Shown here: positions 1 to 9,426 of the stretch, in pieces
Numbering within the stretch: position 1 is the stretch's first letter
How the letters are laid out: each line of letters opens with the position of its first letter
Notes under the pieces: generated by a model
What the model was told of the DNA's origin: nothing
Seen by the model: only the letters and a program-made list of their open reading frames with translations
Databases searched by the model: none
Made by a program: the position numbers and the translations under genes
Origin: Bradyrhizobium sp. CCGB01
GTDB taxonomy: Bacteria; Pseudomonadota; Alphaproteobacteria; Rhizobiales; Xanthobacteraceae
NCBI RefSeq assembly: GCF_024199795.1
Contig: NZ_JANADK010000001.1
Location: forward strand, 4,154,001-4,218,000
Length of the DNA stretch: 64,000 nucleotides
Reading direction: 5' to 3'

Positions 1-2
1 CG

Positions 3-803
3 CTTGTCCGGAACGCGATTGTCGAGCTCAGCTCTCGAGCTGCCGAACCGCGCCAGATCGATCGAACCATCGCGAAGATCGCCGCTGCGCATAACGGCCA
101 TTACAGCGACCGCCTTCATCGCCAGTTCGATCCGCAAGCTTCGACCGAGTATGTTGCAGCTCATGTGCGGCGCCTGGAATCGATGCGGCAGGAAGGCATG
201 GTGGGCCGGCTCGGTGATGGGAGCTGGGCAGTGGGCGAGGATCATCTTGATCGGGCGCTTCGGTATGAGAGCCGCCAGCGCTCTCGCAACCCCGTGCGGA
301 TCGCCGTGCTGTCGTGGCAGAGGCTCGAGGATCTCCCGCAGGCGGTGGGCGCAACGTGGCTCGATCGTCAGCTTGTCGCCAAGACGCGCGAGGCGTTCGC
401 ACCGAGCGGAATGGGCGTTGAGGTCGAGACGGCAATGCGGACGAGACGGCAATGGCTGATCGAGCAGGGGCTTGCGGCCGAGCAGGATGGTCAGGTGCGC
501 TATGCGCGGGATCTGTTGCGGACGCTGGAGGCGCGCGAACTCAGACAGACAGCGGCGGAGATTGCCGCGCGGACGGGTCTTGAGCATGTCGATGTTCAAG
601 TCGGCGACAGTCTCACAGGCGTCTACCGGCGCATGCTGACGCTGAACAGCGGCCGCTTCGCCCTGATCGAGCGGTCTCATGACTTCGCACTGGTACCTTG
701 GCGGCCGGTGCTGGAGAGGGCGCGCGGGCAGCTGGTCACCGGCAGCCTGGGCGGAGAGGGCATATCCTGGTCGATCGGCATCAAGCGCGGTATCGGCCGC
801 TAG
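3..803 (+). CDS. Conjugative relaxase, C-terminal part (DUF3363 type), 5' truncated
   Basis: An open frame enters from the left window edge and ends at TAG 801-803, giving about 266 residues. The sequence matches what I know of the C-terminal domain of the relaxase/DUF3363 proteins found beside traG in alphaproteobacterial ICEs; the catalytic tyrosine and histidine-triad region lies outside the window. These proteins nick oriT and pilot the transferred strand. The frame continues upstream of the first internal ATG at 165 with relaxase-like sequence, so that ATG is not the start. It lies in the same direction as traG but is separated from it by 1.8 kb containing an opposite-strand Fic gene. 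Family assignment is by recognition, without a visible catalytic motif. Confidence 0.72.
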   Translation, partial: LVRNAIVELSSRAAEPRQIDRTIAKIAAAHNGHYSDRLHRQFDPQASTEYVAAHVRRLESMRQEGMVGRLGDGSWAVGEDHLDRALRYESRQRSRNPVRIAVLSWQRLEDLPQAVGATWLDRQLVAKTREAFAPSGMGVEVETAMRTRRQWLIEQGLAAEQDGQVRYARDLLRTLEARELRQTAAEIAARTGLEHVDVQVGDSLTGVYRRMLTLNSGRFALIERSHDFALVPWRPVLERARGQLVTGSLGGEGISWSIGIKRGIGR

Positions 804-883
804 AGGATACGGCGGTGTGCGACCGCTTCACGTTTCCGGTGAGAGGACGGTCCCGGGAGGGAAGTGTTCGCCAGCAACAGCAC

Positions 884-1987
884 TCAAGAGGCGAGGGAGT
901 AACTTGTACTCCGGCCGCCGCCCTCGTCCTTGGCGAGAATGCCCTGATCAACGAGATCCTGGATGTCGCGCAAGGCGGTGTCGGGCGAACACTTCTCGAT
1001 CTTTGCCCATTTGCTCGATGTCAGCTTGCCCTCGAACCCGTCCAGTAATCGGTTCAACATACCGCGCTGTCGCTCATTGATCCGGGCCGTGGCGTGTCGT
1101 TTCCAGAAGTCGGCTTTTTCAAGCACCGCTGCGAGAATGGTCTCAGCTCCGCTGAAGGCGCGGTCGAGGCAGCCCAGGAACCACTCAAGCCATGGCGTGA
1201 CATTGAGGTTGCCCTTCTGGGTGCTCTCCAGCATGTCGTAGTAGGTCTTCCGCTCGGTGCGTATCTGGGCGGACATGCTGTAGAAGCGCTGCGGAATTCC
1301 TTCAGAGCGGGCAAGGGACATGTCGGCGATGGCGCGCGCGATGCGCCCGTTACCGTCCTCGAAGGGATGGATTGTCACGAACCACAGATGCGCGATCGCG
1401 GCCTTGATGATTGGGTCGATCTTCTCTTCCGTGTTGTACCACTTCAGAAACGCGGTCATTTCGCCATCGAGCCTTTCGGCGGTCGGCGCTTCGTAGTGGA
1501 CGCGCTCGCGACCATAATCGCCCGAGACAACCTGCATCGGTCCGGCTGACGCGTCCCGCCAGGCCGCCACAGTGATCTTCTTCAGGTTGCTGCGACCCGT
1601 TGGGAAGAGTGAGGCTTGCCAGCCGAAGAGCCGCTCTGCAGTGAGCACGGCTTTGAATTTCTGGGTGGCGTCGAGCATCATCTCGACGATGCCTTCGACA
1701 TTCCGATCTGCCGACGGCAAGGCGCCCGCGTCCAAGCCAAGGCGACGCGCTAGCGATGAGCGTACGGCCTCCTTGTCGAGTTTCTCTCCCTCGATTTCGC
1801 TGGACTTGAGGACCTCTTCGGTCAGGGTGGTCAGGACGGCTTCTTCCTGCTGGGGGAACCCAAGGGTCTGCATTCGGCCGATGAGTTGGCCCTGCTTGAG
1901 CCGGACGGCTGCGAGCTGCTTCGCCAAGGCGTCGGAATCCCATGAAAAATGGGGCCAACCGGGCAATTGGTGGATGTAGATTGTCAT
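884..1987 (-). CDS. Fic/DOC family AMPylase-type protein with N-terminal DUF4172 and C-terminal winged helix
   Basis: The protein has 367 residues from the ATG at 1987; a GTG nine bases upstream is a poorer alternative. The full Fic core motif HPFEDGNGRIAR is present near residue 205, with catalytic His and the phosphate-binding loop intact. Near residues 62-67, SSEIEG fits the inhibitory-helix signature [ST]xxxE[GN], so the enzyme carries its own N-terminal autoinhibition. Fic enzymes usually transfer AMP from ATP to a protein hydroxyl. The last 70 residues look like a winged helix-turn-helix. The gene faces against the conjugation operon and splits relaxase from traG, which suggests cargo or an accessory maintenance gene. 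The target protein is unknown. Confidence 0.9.
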   Translation of the reverse strand: MTIYIHQLPGWPHFSWDSDALAKQLAAVRLKQGQLIGRMQTLGFPQQEEAVLTTLTEEVLKSSEIEGEKLDKEAVRSSLARRLGLDAGALPSADRNVEGIVEMMLDATQKFKAVLTAERLFGWQASLFPTGRSNLKKITVAAWRDASAGPMQVVSGDYGRERVHYEAPTAERLDGEMTAFLKWYNTEEKIDPIIKAAIAHLWFVTIHPFEDGNGRIARAIADMSLARSEGIPQRFYSMSAQIRTERKTYYDMLESTQKGNLNVTPWLEWFLGCLDRAFSGAETILAAVLEKADFWKRHATARINERQRGMLNRLLDGFEGKLTSSKWAKIEKCSPDTALRDIQDLVDQGILAKDEGGGRSTSYSLAS

Positions 1988-2083
1988 TCTCCGCACTCGT
2001 TGCGGAGAATATGGCGGCTATTCCCTGCATTCGCAAGGGTATTCACCGCAGTCTATGCGGGGAATAGGAAGGCTATTCCCCGC
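1986..2083. promoter_or_regulatory. Operator-like repeat array at the fic start
   Basis: A decamer of the form ATTC(T/C/A)C(C/T)GCA occurs four times on the plus strand, starting at 1986, 2020, 2041 and 2074. The first copy is half of a perfect inverted repeat: ATTCTCCGCA, five bases, TGCGGAGAAT (1986-2010), and it overlaps the fic start codon. The third copy has a near-perfect partner (TGCGGGGAAT, one mismatch). The arrangement looks like a multi-site operator; autoregulation by the Fic winged helix is my inference. Confidence 0.6.
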
Positions 2084-2595
2084 AATGGTTTCGATTTCCT
2101 TAACGACCTCCCCAACGCTTCCAAGGCCGCAAAACCGTTGCGCGTGAACGCCCTTCCGACAGTCGCTTTGCCAGGGTGCCTCAATCGGACGGCATGGCGC
2201 GACACGAGCAAGCTCGGGGCTGCTCTCGCGCGAATTTATACTCAATTCGTGGAATGAGTATAACCAGCCGGTCTTCAGATTCTCTGCTGATGCCGTAAAT
2301 CCGAAAATAGATGCGCCAACAAGACCGTGCGATTCGCTCGCATCCTTGCTCACGATGTCGGTGAGCTAAGCAATCAGCCGAGCCAGACGATTGATCCAGT
2401 TTCGTCAGACCGCTCACCTTCTATTGAGGTGCATCCTCAACCACGCTGAAACGGGCGTATCGTTGATCTCTCAGGGATGAGTGCGACCGGCGTGGATTTC
2501 ATTGCCGCCGACGATTTTTATTCCCATTGAATGCTTCGGCTACTCCCGCTTTTCATCTCGCACGCACTCGGCGGTGCGAGTGAGCGGGTCGGGAA
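2084..2595. other. Intergenic region with no supported gene
   Basis: About 500 bases between the fic operator array and traG. Short open frames are present on both strands but none has a ribosome binding site or recognisable protein sequence. The traG promoter is likely to lie here. No oriT-like inverted repeat was identified. Confidence 0.5.
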
Positions 2596-4623
2596 ATGTT
2601 TCCAGCAAAAATCTATGTCGGTCAGATCGTCGTCGTGCTCGGCATCGTCGTTGCGTCGACCTGGGGCGCGACGCAATGGACCGCCGCAGCTCTCGGCTAT
2701 CAGCAGCGGCTGGGTGAGCCCTGGTTCTTGATCGTCGGATATCGCGTCTATCTGCCTTGGCGATTGTTCGAATGGTGGTTCGCCTATGAGGCCTATGCAC
2801 CTGAGATATTCGAGAAGGGCGGAGCCATCGCTGCCGCTGGCGGCATCGCAGGCGCGCTGTTTGCGATCCTCAACTCGGTGTGGCGGGCGCGGCAAAATCA
2901 GCTCGTGACAACCTATGGCTCGGCCCGTTGGGCGATGCCCAAAGAGATCAAGCACGCAGGCCTCTTCGCAGCCAAGGGCGTGTTTCTCGGACGACTTGAA
3001 AGCAATTATCTGCGGCATAACGGCCCGGAGCACGTCATGTGCTTTGCACCAACCCGGTCGGGTAAGGGCGTCGGACTGGTCCTGCCCACACTACTGTCGT
3101 GGACGTCGTCCGCGGTGGTGCACGACATCAAGGGCGAAAACTGGGAATTGACCTCAGGTTGGCGTTCGACATTCTCGCATTGCCTCTTGTTCAATCCCAC
3201 GGATTCGCGGAGCGCCCGCTACAATCCGCTGCTCGAGGTGCGCAAAGGAGCGGCCGAAGTCCGCGATGTCCAAAACATCGCTGACATCCTGGTCGATCCG
3301 GAAGGGGCGCTCGAACGCCGAACCCATTGGGAAAAGACAAGCCATTCGCTTCTGGTCGGTGTCATTCTTCACGTCCTTTATGCGGAAGAGAAGAAGACGC
3401 TTACCCGCGTTACGGAGATCTTGGCCGACCCTACGCAGTCCTTTGAGAAGACGCTTAGGATCATGCTGGCGACCAATCACCTTGGCAGCGAGGCCGAGCC
3501 CAAGGTGCACCCGGTTGTTGCCGCGACCGCACGAGAATTGCTCAATAAGTCCGAAAACGAACGCTCCGGCGTTCTGTCGACCGCCGTGAGCTTTCTTGGC
3601 CTCTACCGCGATCCGGTCGTCAGCCGAAACACCGAAAGCTGCGACTGGCGCATTGCCGACCTCGTGAGCGCCGGCAAGCCTGTCACGCTTTATCTCGTCG
3701 TTCCGCCGTCGGACATCAGCCGCACCAAGCCGCTGATCAGGCTGATCCTCAATCAGATCGGGCGCCGGCTGACCGAGACGCTGAACACCAAGGCAGGTGA
3801 CCGCAGGCAGCGCCAGCTCCTGATGATGCTGGATGAGTTTCCCGCACTGGGGCGGCTCGACTTCTTCGAAAGCGCGCTCGCATTCATGGCCGGTTATGGC
3901 ATCCGCGCCTATCTGATCGCGCAGTCGCTCAATCAGATCGCCAAGGCGTATGGCGAGAACAACGCGATCCTGGACAATTGCCACGTCCGCATTGCCTTTG
4001 CGGCCAACGATGAGCGCACCGCCAAGCGGATCTCGGACGCCCTCGGCACCGCGACGGAACTACGTGCACAGCGCAACTATGCCGGTCACCGGCTGGCTCC
4101 ATGGCTTGGCCATGTCATGGTCAGCCGTCAGGAGACTGCGCGTCCCTTGCTGACGCCAGGCGAAGTGATGCAGCTACCGCCCGACCAGGCCATCGTGCTG
4201 GTTTCCGGGCTTGCACCGGTCCGGGCGAACAAGCTGCGGCACTATGAGGACGCAAATTTCGTCAACCGTCTGCACAATCCACCAACCCTGGTGGGCGATG
4301 AGTATGCCGATCGGCCGCCTGCGCGCACCGACGATTGGCGCGGCGAAGTGCGCACGACCGACCTTCGCCTCGCGACCCTGCCGTATCGAGAACTTATGCA
4401 CACAGGCGGCGAGGAAGGCGGCCTCAAGCAGCAACTGGTGTTGTTCGACGAGGCCTCGTCGGGTGTGAAGGAGCCTCGCGCCATCGAGGATCGGCTGCTC
4501 GATGATGAGTCCGACGTCGCCGCCGACCGCAGCCAGATGCAGCAGGCCGCAAGCGCATCCAGCACCGTACGACGAGCCCATGCCGTCACCCGTGACGACG
4601 ACGATCTTCTTCCCTCGTTCTGA
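2596..4623 (+). CDS. traG: Type IV secretion coupling protein TraG/VirD4
   Basis: The 675-residue protein begins with two hydrophobic membrane segments (about residues 8-25 and 60-95), followed by the conserved YGSARWA stretch and the ATPase domain. Walker A is TRSGKGVG near residue 156 and Walker B is MMLDEFPALG near residue 414. The family couples the relaxase-DNA complex to the mating pore at the inner membrane. Length is typical. The start at 2596 gives the expected short cytoplasmic leader, although its ribosome binding site is weak. It is the first gene of the trb operon, with copG 12 bases downstream. Confidence 0.95.
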   Translation: MFPAKIYVGQIVVVLGIVVASTWGATQWTAAALGYQQRLGEPWFLIVGYRVYLPWRLFEWWFAYEAYAPEIFEKGGAIAAAGGIAGALFAILNSVWRARQNQLVTTYGSARWAMPKEIKHAGLFAAKGVFLGRLESNYLRHNGPEHVMCFAPTRSGKGVGLVLPTLLSWTSSAVVHDIKGENWELTSGWRSTFSHCLLFNPTDSRSARYNPLLEVRKGAAEVRDVQNIADILVDPEGALERRTHWEKTSHSLLVGVILHVLYAEEKKTLTRVTEILADPTQSFEKTLRIMLATNHLGSEAEPKVHPVVAATARELLNKSENERSGVLSTAVSFLGLYRDPVVSRNTESCDWRIADLVSAGKPVTLYLVVPPSDISRTKPLIRLILNQIGRRLTETLNTKAGDRRQRQLLMMLDEFPALGRLDFFESALAFMAGYGIRAYLIAQSLNQIAKAYGENNAILDNCHVRIAFAANDERTAKRISDALGTATELRAQRNYAGHRLAPWLGHVMVSRQETARPLLTPGEVMQLPPDQAIVLVSGLAPVRANKLRHYEDANFVNRLHNPPTLVGDEYADRPPARTDDWRGEVRTTDLRLATLPYRELMHTGGEEGGLKQQLVLFDEASSGVKEPRAIEDRLLDDESDVAADRSQMQQAASASSTVRRAHAVTRDDDDLLPSF

Positions 4624-4635
4624 AGAGCATTCCCG

Positions 4636-5187
4636 ATGAAACCGAAACTCTCGGCCTACGTCTCCGACAGTGTGGCGCAGCGACTTGAGCTCGCAGCCAA
4701 GCGTCCGGGAACCAATAAGTCAGCCATTGTCGATGCTGCGCTGGATCGTTTCCTCAATCCAGAGCGGGACACCAGCGGCGATGCGGCGCTGATCCGAAGG
4801 CTGGACAGGATGAGCCGCCAACTCGAACGGGCGGACCGCGATGTGGGTGTTCTGGCGGAGACCATAGCGCTATTCATCCGCTACTACCTGACCATCACAC
4901 CGCCGCTGCCCTCGCAAGATCAAGATGCAGCACGTGCGCTGGGCCGCGAGCGGTTCGAGATGTTTGTCGCCCAGGTCGGCAAACGCGTCGCCGCCGGTGG
5001 CCGGCTCGTCGCTGACGTCATGGATCGCGTCAGCACCTCGAAGCCGGATCTCTTCATGCGGAACCTCGAGGAGGGCGCTCCGCTGGGCGCTGCCCAAGAG
5101 GACGATCGCGGGTCCCGCGCGCAGAGCGCGGCGGGTGAGCCGCCGGAGCATTCTCCGGCAGGGCGAGAGGAGGTCGGCAATGTCTGA
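4636..5187 (+). CDS. CopG-family ribbon-helix-helix protein of the trb operon
   Basis: The protein has 183 residues. The N-terminal 45 residues fit a ribbon-helix-helix DNA-binding domain (KLSAYVSDSVAQRLE followed by a helix ending in AALDRFLNPE). The rest is helical, with the hydrophobic stretch ALFIRYYLTITPPLP in the middle, as in the CopG proteins that sit between traG and trbB in many ICEs. A role as regulator of transfer genes or as a relaxosome accessory protein is inferred from family and position. Its last 8 bases overlap the start of trbB, implying translational coupling. Confidence 0.85.
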   Translation: MKPKLSAYVSDSVAQRLELAAKRPGTNKSAIVDAALDRFLNPERDTSGDAALIRRLDRMSRQLERADRDVGVLAETIALFIRYYLTITPPLPSQDQDAARALGRERFEMFVAQVGKRVAAGGRLVADVMDRVSTSKPDLFMRNLEEGAPLGAAQEDDRGSRAQSAAGEPPEHSPAGREEVGNV

Positions 5188-6163
5188 TCTCCTCTCGCCA
5201 GAGACCCGCGAACGACGTCGCGGTATGCTGCGGACGGCGATGGGACCTGCGATCGCGCTGGCTTTGGAAGAACCTGATGTCGTCGAGGTCATGGTCAATC
5301 CCGATGGGAGGCTTTGGCTCGATCGGCACGGCGCGGGGCGCACCGATACCGGCGTCGTTCTAACGCCGCAGGAGTCGGAGCGGATCATTCGTCTTGTTGC
5401 CAGCCACGTGCGGGCGGAAGCAAGCGGTTCGTCTCCAATCGTCTCGGCAGAACTGCCTGAGACCGGCGAACGCTTTGAAGGCATCTTGCCGCCGGTCTCA
5501 CTCGCGCCTTGCTTTGCCATCCGCAAGCCCGCAACGACCACGTTTCGCCTGTCCGACTACGTCAAGGCACAGATTGCCTCGCCATTGATGGCGAGGGTGC
5601 TGACTACCGCGGTCACCGAGGCCCGCAGCATCCTGATCGCCGGCGGCACCGGGTCGGGCAAGACGACGCTTGCCAACGCGCTTCTTGCGGAGATCGCCGG
5701 CCTTAAAGAGCGGATAGTCATCATTGAGGACACCCGTGAGTTGCGCTGCGATGCAAAGGACGCCGTGACGCTCCGGACCAAGCCGGGCGTGGCCAGCCTT
5801 GCCGATCTTGTCCGCTCTACGCTGCGCTTGCGGCCCGACCGCATCGTCGTCGGTGAGGTCAGAGGCGCCGAAGCCCTCGACATGCTGAAAGCCTGGAATA
5901 CGGGCCATCCCGGTGGAATTGCCACGGTCCATGCCAACTCGGCACGAGCTGCGCTCTACCGGATCGAGCAGCTCATTCAGGAAGCGGTCGCAACCGTGCC
6001 ACGTCGTCTCATTGCCGAGGCGATCGACATGATCGTCTTCATCAAGGGGCGGGGGCCTGCACGGCGCATCGACGCCGTCGCCGAGCTCAAAGGCCTCGAT
6101 CCATCGGGCGACTACCTGCTGGAGACCCCGGCCGGACTTCCAAACACCTCCCACCGCCCCTGA
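5180..6163 (+). CDS. trbB: Conjugal transfer ATPase TrbB (VirB11 type)
   Basis: The 327-residue protein is a hexameric secretion-ATPase family member that energises pilus assembly and substrate transfer at the inner membrane. Walker A (GGTGSGKTT) lies near residues 153-163. The Asp box (IVIIEDTREL), the Walker B region (RIVVGEVRGAEA) and the His box (HPGGIATVHANS) follow in the usual order. I chose the ATG at 5180 because it gives the canonical SDLLSPETRERRRGML start and overlaps copG by 8 bases; the frame is also open further upstream, which is only the shadow of copG. Length is typical. Confidence 0.96.
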   Translation: MSDLLSPETRERRRGMLRTAMGPAIALALEEPDVVEVMVNPDGRLWLDRHGAGRTDTGVVLTPQESERIIRLVASHVRAEASGSSPIVSAELPETGERFEGILPPVSLAPCFAIRKPATTTFRLSDYVKAQIASPLMARVLTTAVTEARSILIAGGTGSGKTTLANALLAEIAGLKERIVIIEDTRELRCDAKDAVTLRTKPGVASLADLVRSTLRLRPDRIVVGEVRGAEALDMLKAWNTGHPGGIATVHANSARAALYRIEQLIQEAVATVPRRLIAEAIDMIVFIKGRGPARRIDAVAELKGLDPSGDYLLETPAGLPNTSHRP

Positions 6164-6181
6164 CCTGAAGGAGACTACACT

Positions 6182-6550
6182 ATGTCCATTCGACTGCGTC
6201 TCAACGTGCGTTCGCGCCTTCGCGGCTTCCGTTCGGTCAGCGAATTGCCTTTAGCCGAGCTCGGCTTGGCCTCGGCTTGCGTGCTCCTGAGCGTCACGGC
6301 GGCACACGCCGCTGGCTCGGGTATGCCATGGGAAGCGCCGCTCGAACGCGTCCTGGAGTCAGTGCAGGGGCCCGTCGCCAAGATCGTCGCCGTCATCATC
6401 ATCACGGTAACAGGCATATCGTTGGCCTTCGGAGACACTTCCGGCGGATTCCGCAAGATGGTCCAGGTCGTGTTCGGCCTCTCGATCGCCTTTGCCGCAA
6501 GCTCCTTCTTCCTGTCGTTCTTCTCGTTCGGTGGCGGAGCACTGATCTGA
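6182..6550 (+). CDS. trbC: Pilin subunit TrbC (VirB2 type)
   Basis: The protein has 122 residues, with a long positively charged leader, a signal-peptide hydrophobic core ending in AHAA near residue 43, and two membrane helices in the mature part (VAKIVAVIIITVTGISLAF and VVFGLSIAFAASSFFLSFF). This is the VirB2/TrbC layout; the mature protein is the major pilus subunit. A good ribosome binding site (AAGGAG) precedes the ATG. The stop codon overlaps the trbD start by one base. Confidence 0.92.
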   Translation: MSIRLRLNVRSRLRGFRSVSELPLAELGLASACVLLSVTAAHAAGSGMPWEAPLERVLESVQGPVAKIVAVIIITVTGISLAFGDTSGGFRKMVQVVFGLSIAFAASSFFLSFFSFGGGALI

Positions 6551-6807
6551 TGCGCCCCGATGGTTTTGAACTCGTGCTCCACCGCTCGTTGACCGAACCC
6601 ATCCTGATCGGCGGCGCCCCGCGCGCTGCCGCCATCCTGATCGGGACCCTTTCGGCTGTGCTGGCGCTCGGCCTGCGCCTTTGGCTCGCAGGTCTGGTGC
6701 TCTGGGTCATTGGACACAGCGCGGCCGTTTGGCTCGCCAAACGCGACCCGGCCTTCGTCGAAGTCGCCATCCGTCACACCAAGCACAAAGGGCGGCTCGC
6801 ATGCTGA
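6550..6807 (+). CDS. trbD: TrbD (VirB3 type) inner membrane protein
   Basis: The protein has 85 residues with a central pair of hydrophobic segments (about residues 24-60), matching the VirB3/TrbD family, which partners with the VirB4-type ATPase. The ATG overlaps the trbC stop in a TGATG junction, and its own stop lies 7 bases inside trbE. The frame extends upstream as an out-of-frame shadow of trbC, so the internal ATG at 6550 is the real start. The N-terminal sequence (FELVLHRSLTEPILIGGAPR) is characteristic. Confidence 0.92.
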   Translation: MRPDGFELVLHRSLTEPILIGGAPRAAAILIGTLSAVLALGLRLWLAGLVLWVIGHSAAVWLAKRDPAFVEVAIRHTKHKGRLAC

Positions 6808-9389
6808 ACCTGAAAGAATTCCGCAGCAATGCCCATCGCCTGGCTGATTGGTTGCCATGGGCATGCCTGGTCACTCCGGGCGTCATCCTGAACAAGGATG
6901 GCAGCTTCCAACGGACGATACGCTACCGCGGGCCGGACCTCGACAGCGCGACCGAGGCCGAGCTGATAAGCGTCGCATCCCGCGTCAACAACGTGCTGAA
7001 GCGGTTCGGGTCGGGGTGGGCGCTCTTCTTTGACGCCACGCGCATTCCGGCTTCCGAATATCCGAGGTCGAAATTCCCCGATCCGGTGTCCTGGCTGGTG
7101 GATGAGGAGCGGCGCGCCGCTTTCGAAGGCGCCACCGGGGTTGCACCGGAGGATCCGACTCGGTCCGGCGGGCAGCATTTCGAGAGCGTGCTGCATCTGA
7201 CCTTGATGTACTTGCCGCCGGCCGAGCGGATCTCGCGCCTTGAGGGCCTGTTCCTCGAGCGTCCGACCGAAAGTGATCGCGAAGTCGGACGGAGGCGGCG
7301 CATTCGCCGTGGACAATCCAGCGTCAATGTTGGCCAAGACAAGAGCCTCGCTCAAGACGACACCCATGAAGACGAGACCGAGAGCGAACGAAGGTTTAGC
7401 AGCGACGAACCGGGTTATCGGGATTATCTCAAACGATTCGTCCAGGAAACCGACCGGGCGATCGATCTGCTCTCGTCGGTCCTGCCGGAGATCTGGCCTC
7501 TAAACGATGCGGAGACGCTGACATATCTTCATAGCTGCGTCTCCACCAAGCGGCATCCGGTCAACGTTCCCAATATTCCGGCCTATCTCGATTGTTTCCT
7601 GAGCGATGAGCCGCTCACTGGAGGATTGTCACCGGCGATCGGGCGTAGCCATCTTCGCGCGTTGACCGTCCTTGGGTTTCCGCACGTCACCTTTCCCGGC
7701 TTGCTAGATGAGCTGAACCGGCTTGGCCTCGCCTACCGCTGGGCAACGCGGTTCATTCCGTTGGACCGCACGCAGGCAAACACGACGCTGTCGCGCTATC
7801 GAAGGCAGTGGTTTGCCAAGCGAAAGTCGCTTGCAGCAATTCTCAAAGAAGTCATGTTCAACGAGCAAGCGGCGCTGCTTGACACCGACGCCAGCAACAA
7901 GGCTCTCGACGCCGACGCGGCGCTCTCCGAGCTTGGAGACGATTTAGTCGCGTTCGGCTATGTCACAACTACAGTCACCGTCACCGACGAAGACTCGCGG
8001 AAAGCCGACGAAAAGATCCGGGCGATCGAGCACGTCATCAACAGCAGGGGCTTCACGGCGATCCGCGAAAGCATCAACGCGGTGGAGAGCTGGCTGGGCA
8101 GCCTGCCGGGGCAAGCCTACGCCAATATCCGTCAGCCGATTGTTCATACGCTGAATCTTGCTCATATGTGTCCGCTGTCGGCGGTATGGGCTGGACCCGC
8201 GCGCTGCGAGCATCTTGACGGTCCGCCGCTCCTGATCGCGAAGACCAAGGGAGCGACCCCGTTTCGGCTGTCGCTGCACGCCGGCGATGTTGGGCACACC
8301 CTCATTGTCGGGCCGACCGGCGCCGGCAAGTCTGTCCTGCTATCGATGCTGGCCCTTCAATACCGGCGTTATTCGAATGCTCAGTTGATCACGTTCGACA
8401 AGGGGCGTTCTGCCCGCGTCACAACTCTCGCCTTGTCGGGCGCCTGGTACGAGTTGGGAGCCAAGGCGGGAATTGCATTCCAGCCGCTGAAGGATGTCGC
8501 GGAAGAGGGGCCGAGGCTGTGGGCGCTGGATTGGCTGTGCGGCGTACTCGCCCACGAGCAAGTTGACGTCACGCCGGCGGTCAAGGAGACGCTCTGGTCT
8601 GCTCTCAAGAGCCTCGGTTCTGCGCCCGTCCCTCAGCGGACAATGACGGGGCTCGTAGCCCTGCTTTCCCGCGACGCATTGCGACAGGCCCTTCAGCCCT
8701 ACACGCTCGAAGGGCCATACGGACGATTTCTCGATGCAGATGCCGATCGGCTTTCTGGCGCCGACGTGCTCACGTTCGAGATGGAAGAACTGATGGCATT
8801 GCCGGGCCTGGTCGCGCCAGTTCTTACATATTTGTTCCATACTCTAGAGGAACGGTTCGACGGTCGGCCGACGTTGCTGGTTCTCGATGAAGCATGGGTG
8901 TTCCTCGACGATCCACTCTTCTCGAGCCGAATCCGGGAATGGCTGAAGACGCTCCGCAAGAAGAACGTCGCTGTCATTTTTGCGACCCAGTCGCTCGCCG
9001 ATATAGCCGATAGCCAAATCGCGCCGGTGATCATCGAGTCCTGCCCGACCCGGATATTCTTGCCAAATCCACGCGCGCTGGAGCCGACGCAGACTGCGAC
9101 CTATCGTCGATTTGGTCTGAACGACACTCAGATCCGTCTGATTGCGGAAGCTTTTCCCAAGCGTGACTATTATCTGCAGTCCCGTGCCGGAAACCGTCTG
9201 TTTGAGCTGGGCTTGGGACCGGTGGCGCTGGCGCTCGTTGCTGCTTCTTCTGCCGAAGATCAGCGAGCTGTCGATAGCGTCCTGTCCAGATCTGGCCCAC
9301 ATCATTTCGCCAAGCGCTATCTCGCGCAACGAGAACTGCACTGGGCGGCCAATCTCATCAGCACCTTCGAACAAGCGCTGTCATCCTAA
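6801..9389 (+). CDS. trbE: Conjugal transfer ATPase TrbE (VirB4 type)
   Basis: The protein has 862 residues. Walker A (GPTGAGKSVLLSML) is near residue 510 and Walker B (LLVLDEAWVFLDDP) near 696. The start at 6801 gives the conserved MLNLKEFR leader and a 7-base overlap with trbD. VirB4-type ATPases drive pilin handling and DNA translocation. Residues about 158-205 form a polar, Arg- and Asp/Glu-rich stretch that I do not expect in TrbE; most family members are about 815-825 residues, so this looks like an insertion rather than an error, since the frame stays open through it. Confidence 0.96.
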   Translation: MLNLKEFRSNAHRLADWLPWACLVTPGVILNKDGSFQRTIRYRGPDLDSATEAELISVASRVNNVLKRFGSGWALFFDATRIPASEYPRSKFPDPVSWLVDEERRAAFEGATGVAPEDPTRSGGQHFESVLHLTLMYLPPAERISRLEGLFLERPTESDREVGRRRRIRRGQSSVNVGQDKSLAQDDTHEDETESERRFSSDEPGYRDYLKRFVQETDRAIDLLSSVLPEIWPLNDAETLTYLHSCVSTKRHPVNVPNIPAYLDCFLSDEPLTGGLSPAIGRSHLRALTVLGFPHVTFPGLLDELNRLGLAYRWATRFIPLDRTQANTTLSRYRRQWFAKRKSLAAILKEVMFNEQAALLDTDASNKALDADAALSELGDDLVAFGYVTTTVTVTDEDSRKADEKIRAIEHVINSRGFTAIRESINAVESWLGSLPGQAYANIRQPIVHTLNLAHMCPLSAVWAGPARCEHLDGPPLLIAKTKGATPFRLSLHAGDVGHTLIVGPTGAGKSVLLSMLALQYRRYSNAQLITFDKGRSARVTTLALSGAWYELGAKAGIAFQPLKDVAEEGPRLWALDWLCGVLAHEQVDVTPAVKETLWSALKSLGSAPVPQRTMTGLVALLSRDALRQALQPYTLEGPYGRFLDADADRLSGADVLTFEMEELMALPGLVAPVLTYLFHTLEERFDGRPTLLVLDEAWVFLDDPLFSSRIREWLKTLRKKNVAVIFATQSLADIADSQIAPVIIESCPTRIFLPNPRALEPTQTATYRRFGLNDTQIRLIAEAFPKRDYYLQSRAGNRLFELGLGPVALALVAASSAEDQRAVDSVLSRSGPHHFAKRYLAQRELHWAANLISTFEQALSS

Positions 9390-9426
9390 GCGTATAGCCC
9401 TTCCAATCTAACCCTTGGAGTCAACA

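Noticed and set aside
4..459. Arg-rich open frames overlapping the relaxase
   Set aside because: They are alternate-frame readings of the relaxase coding sequence, with no ribosome site and biased composition.
2018..2417. Minus-strand open frames between fic and traG
   Set aside because: No ribosome site, no recognisable sequence, and they run across the operator repeats.
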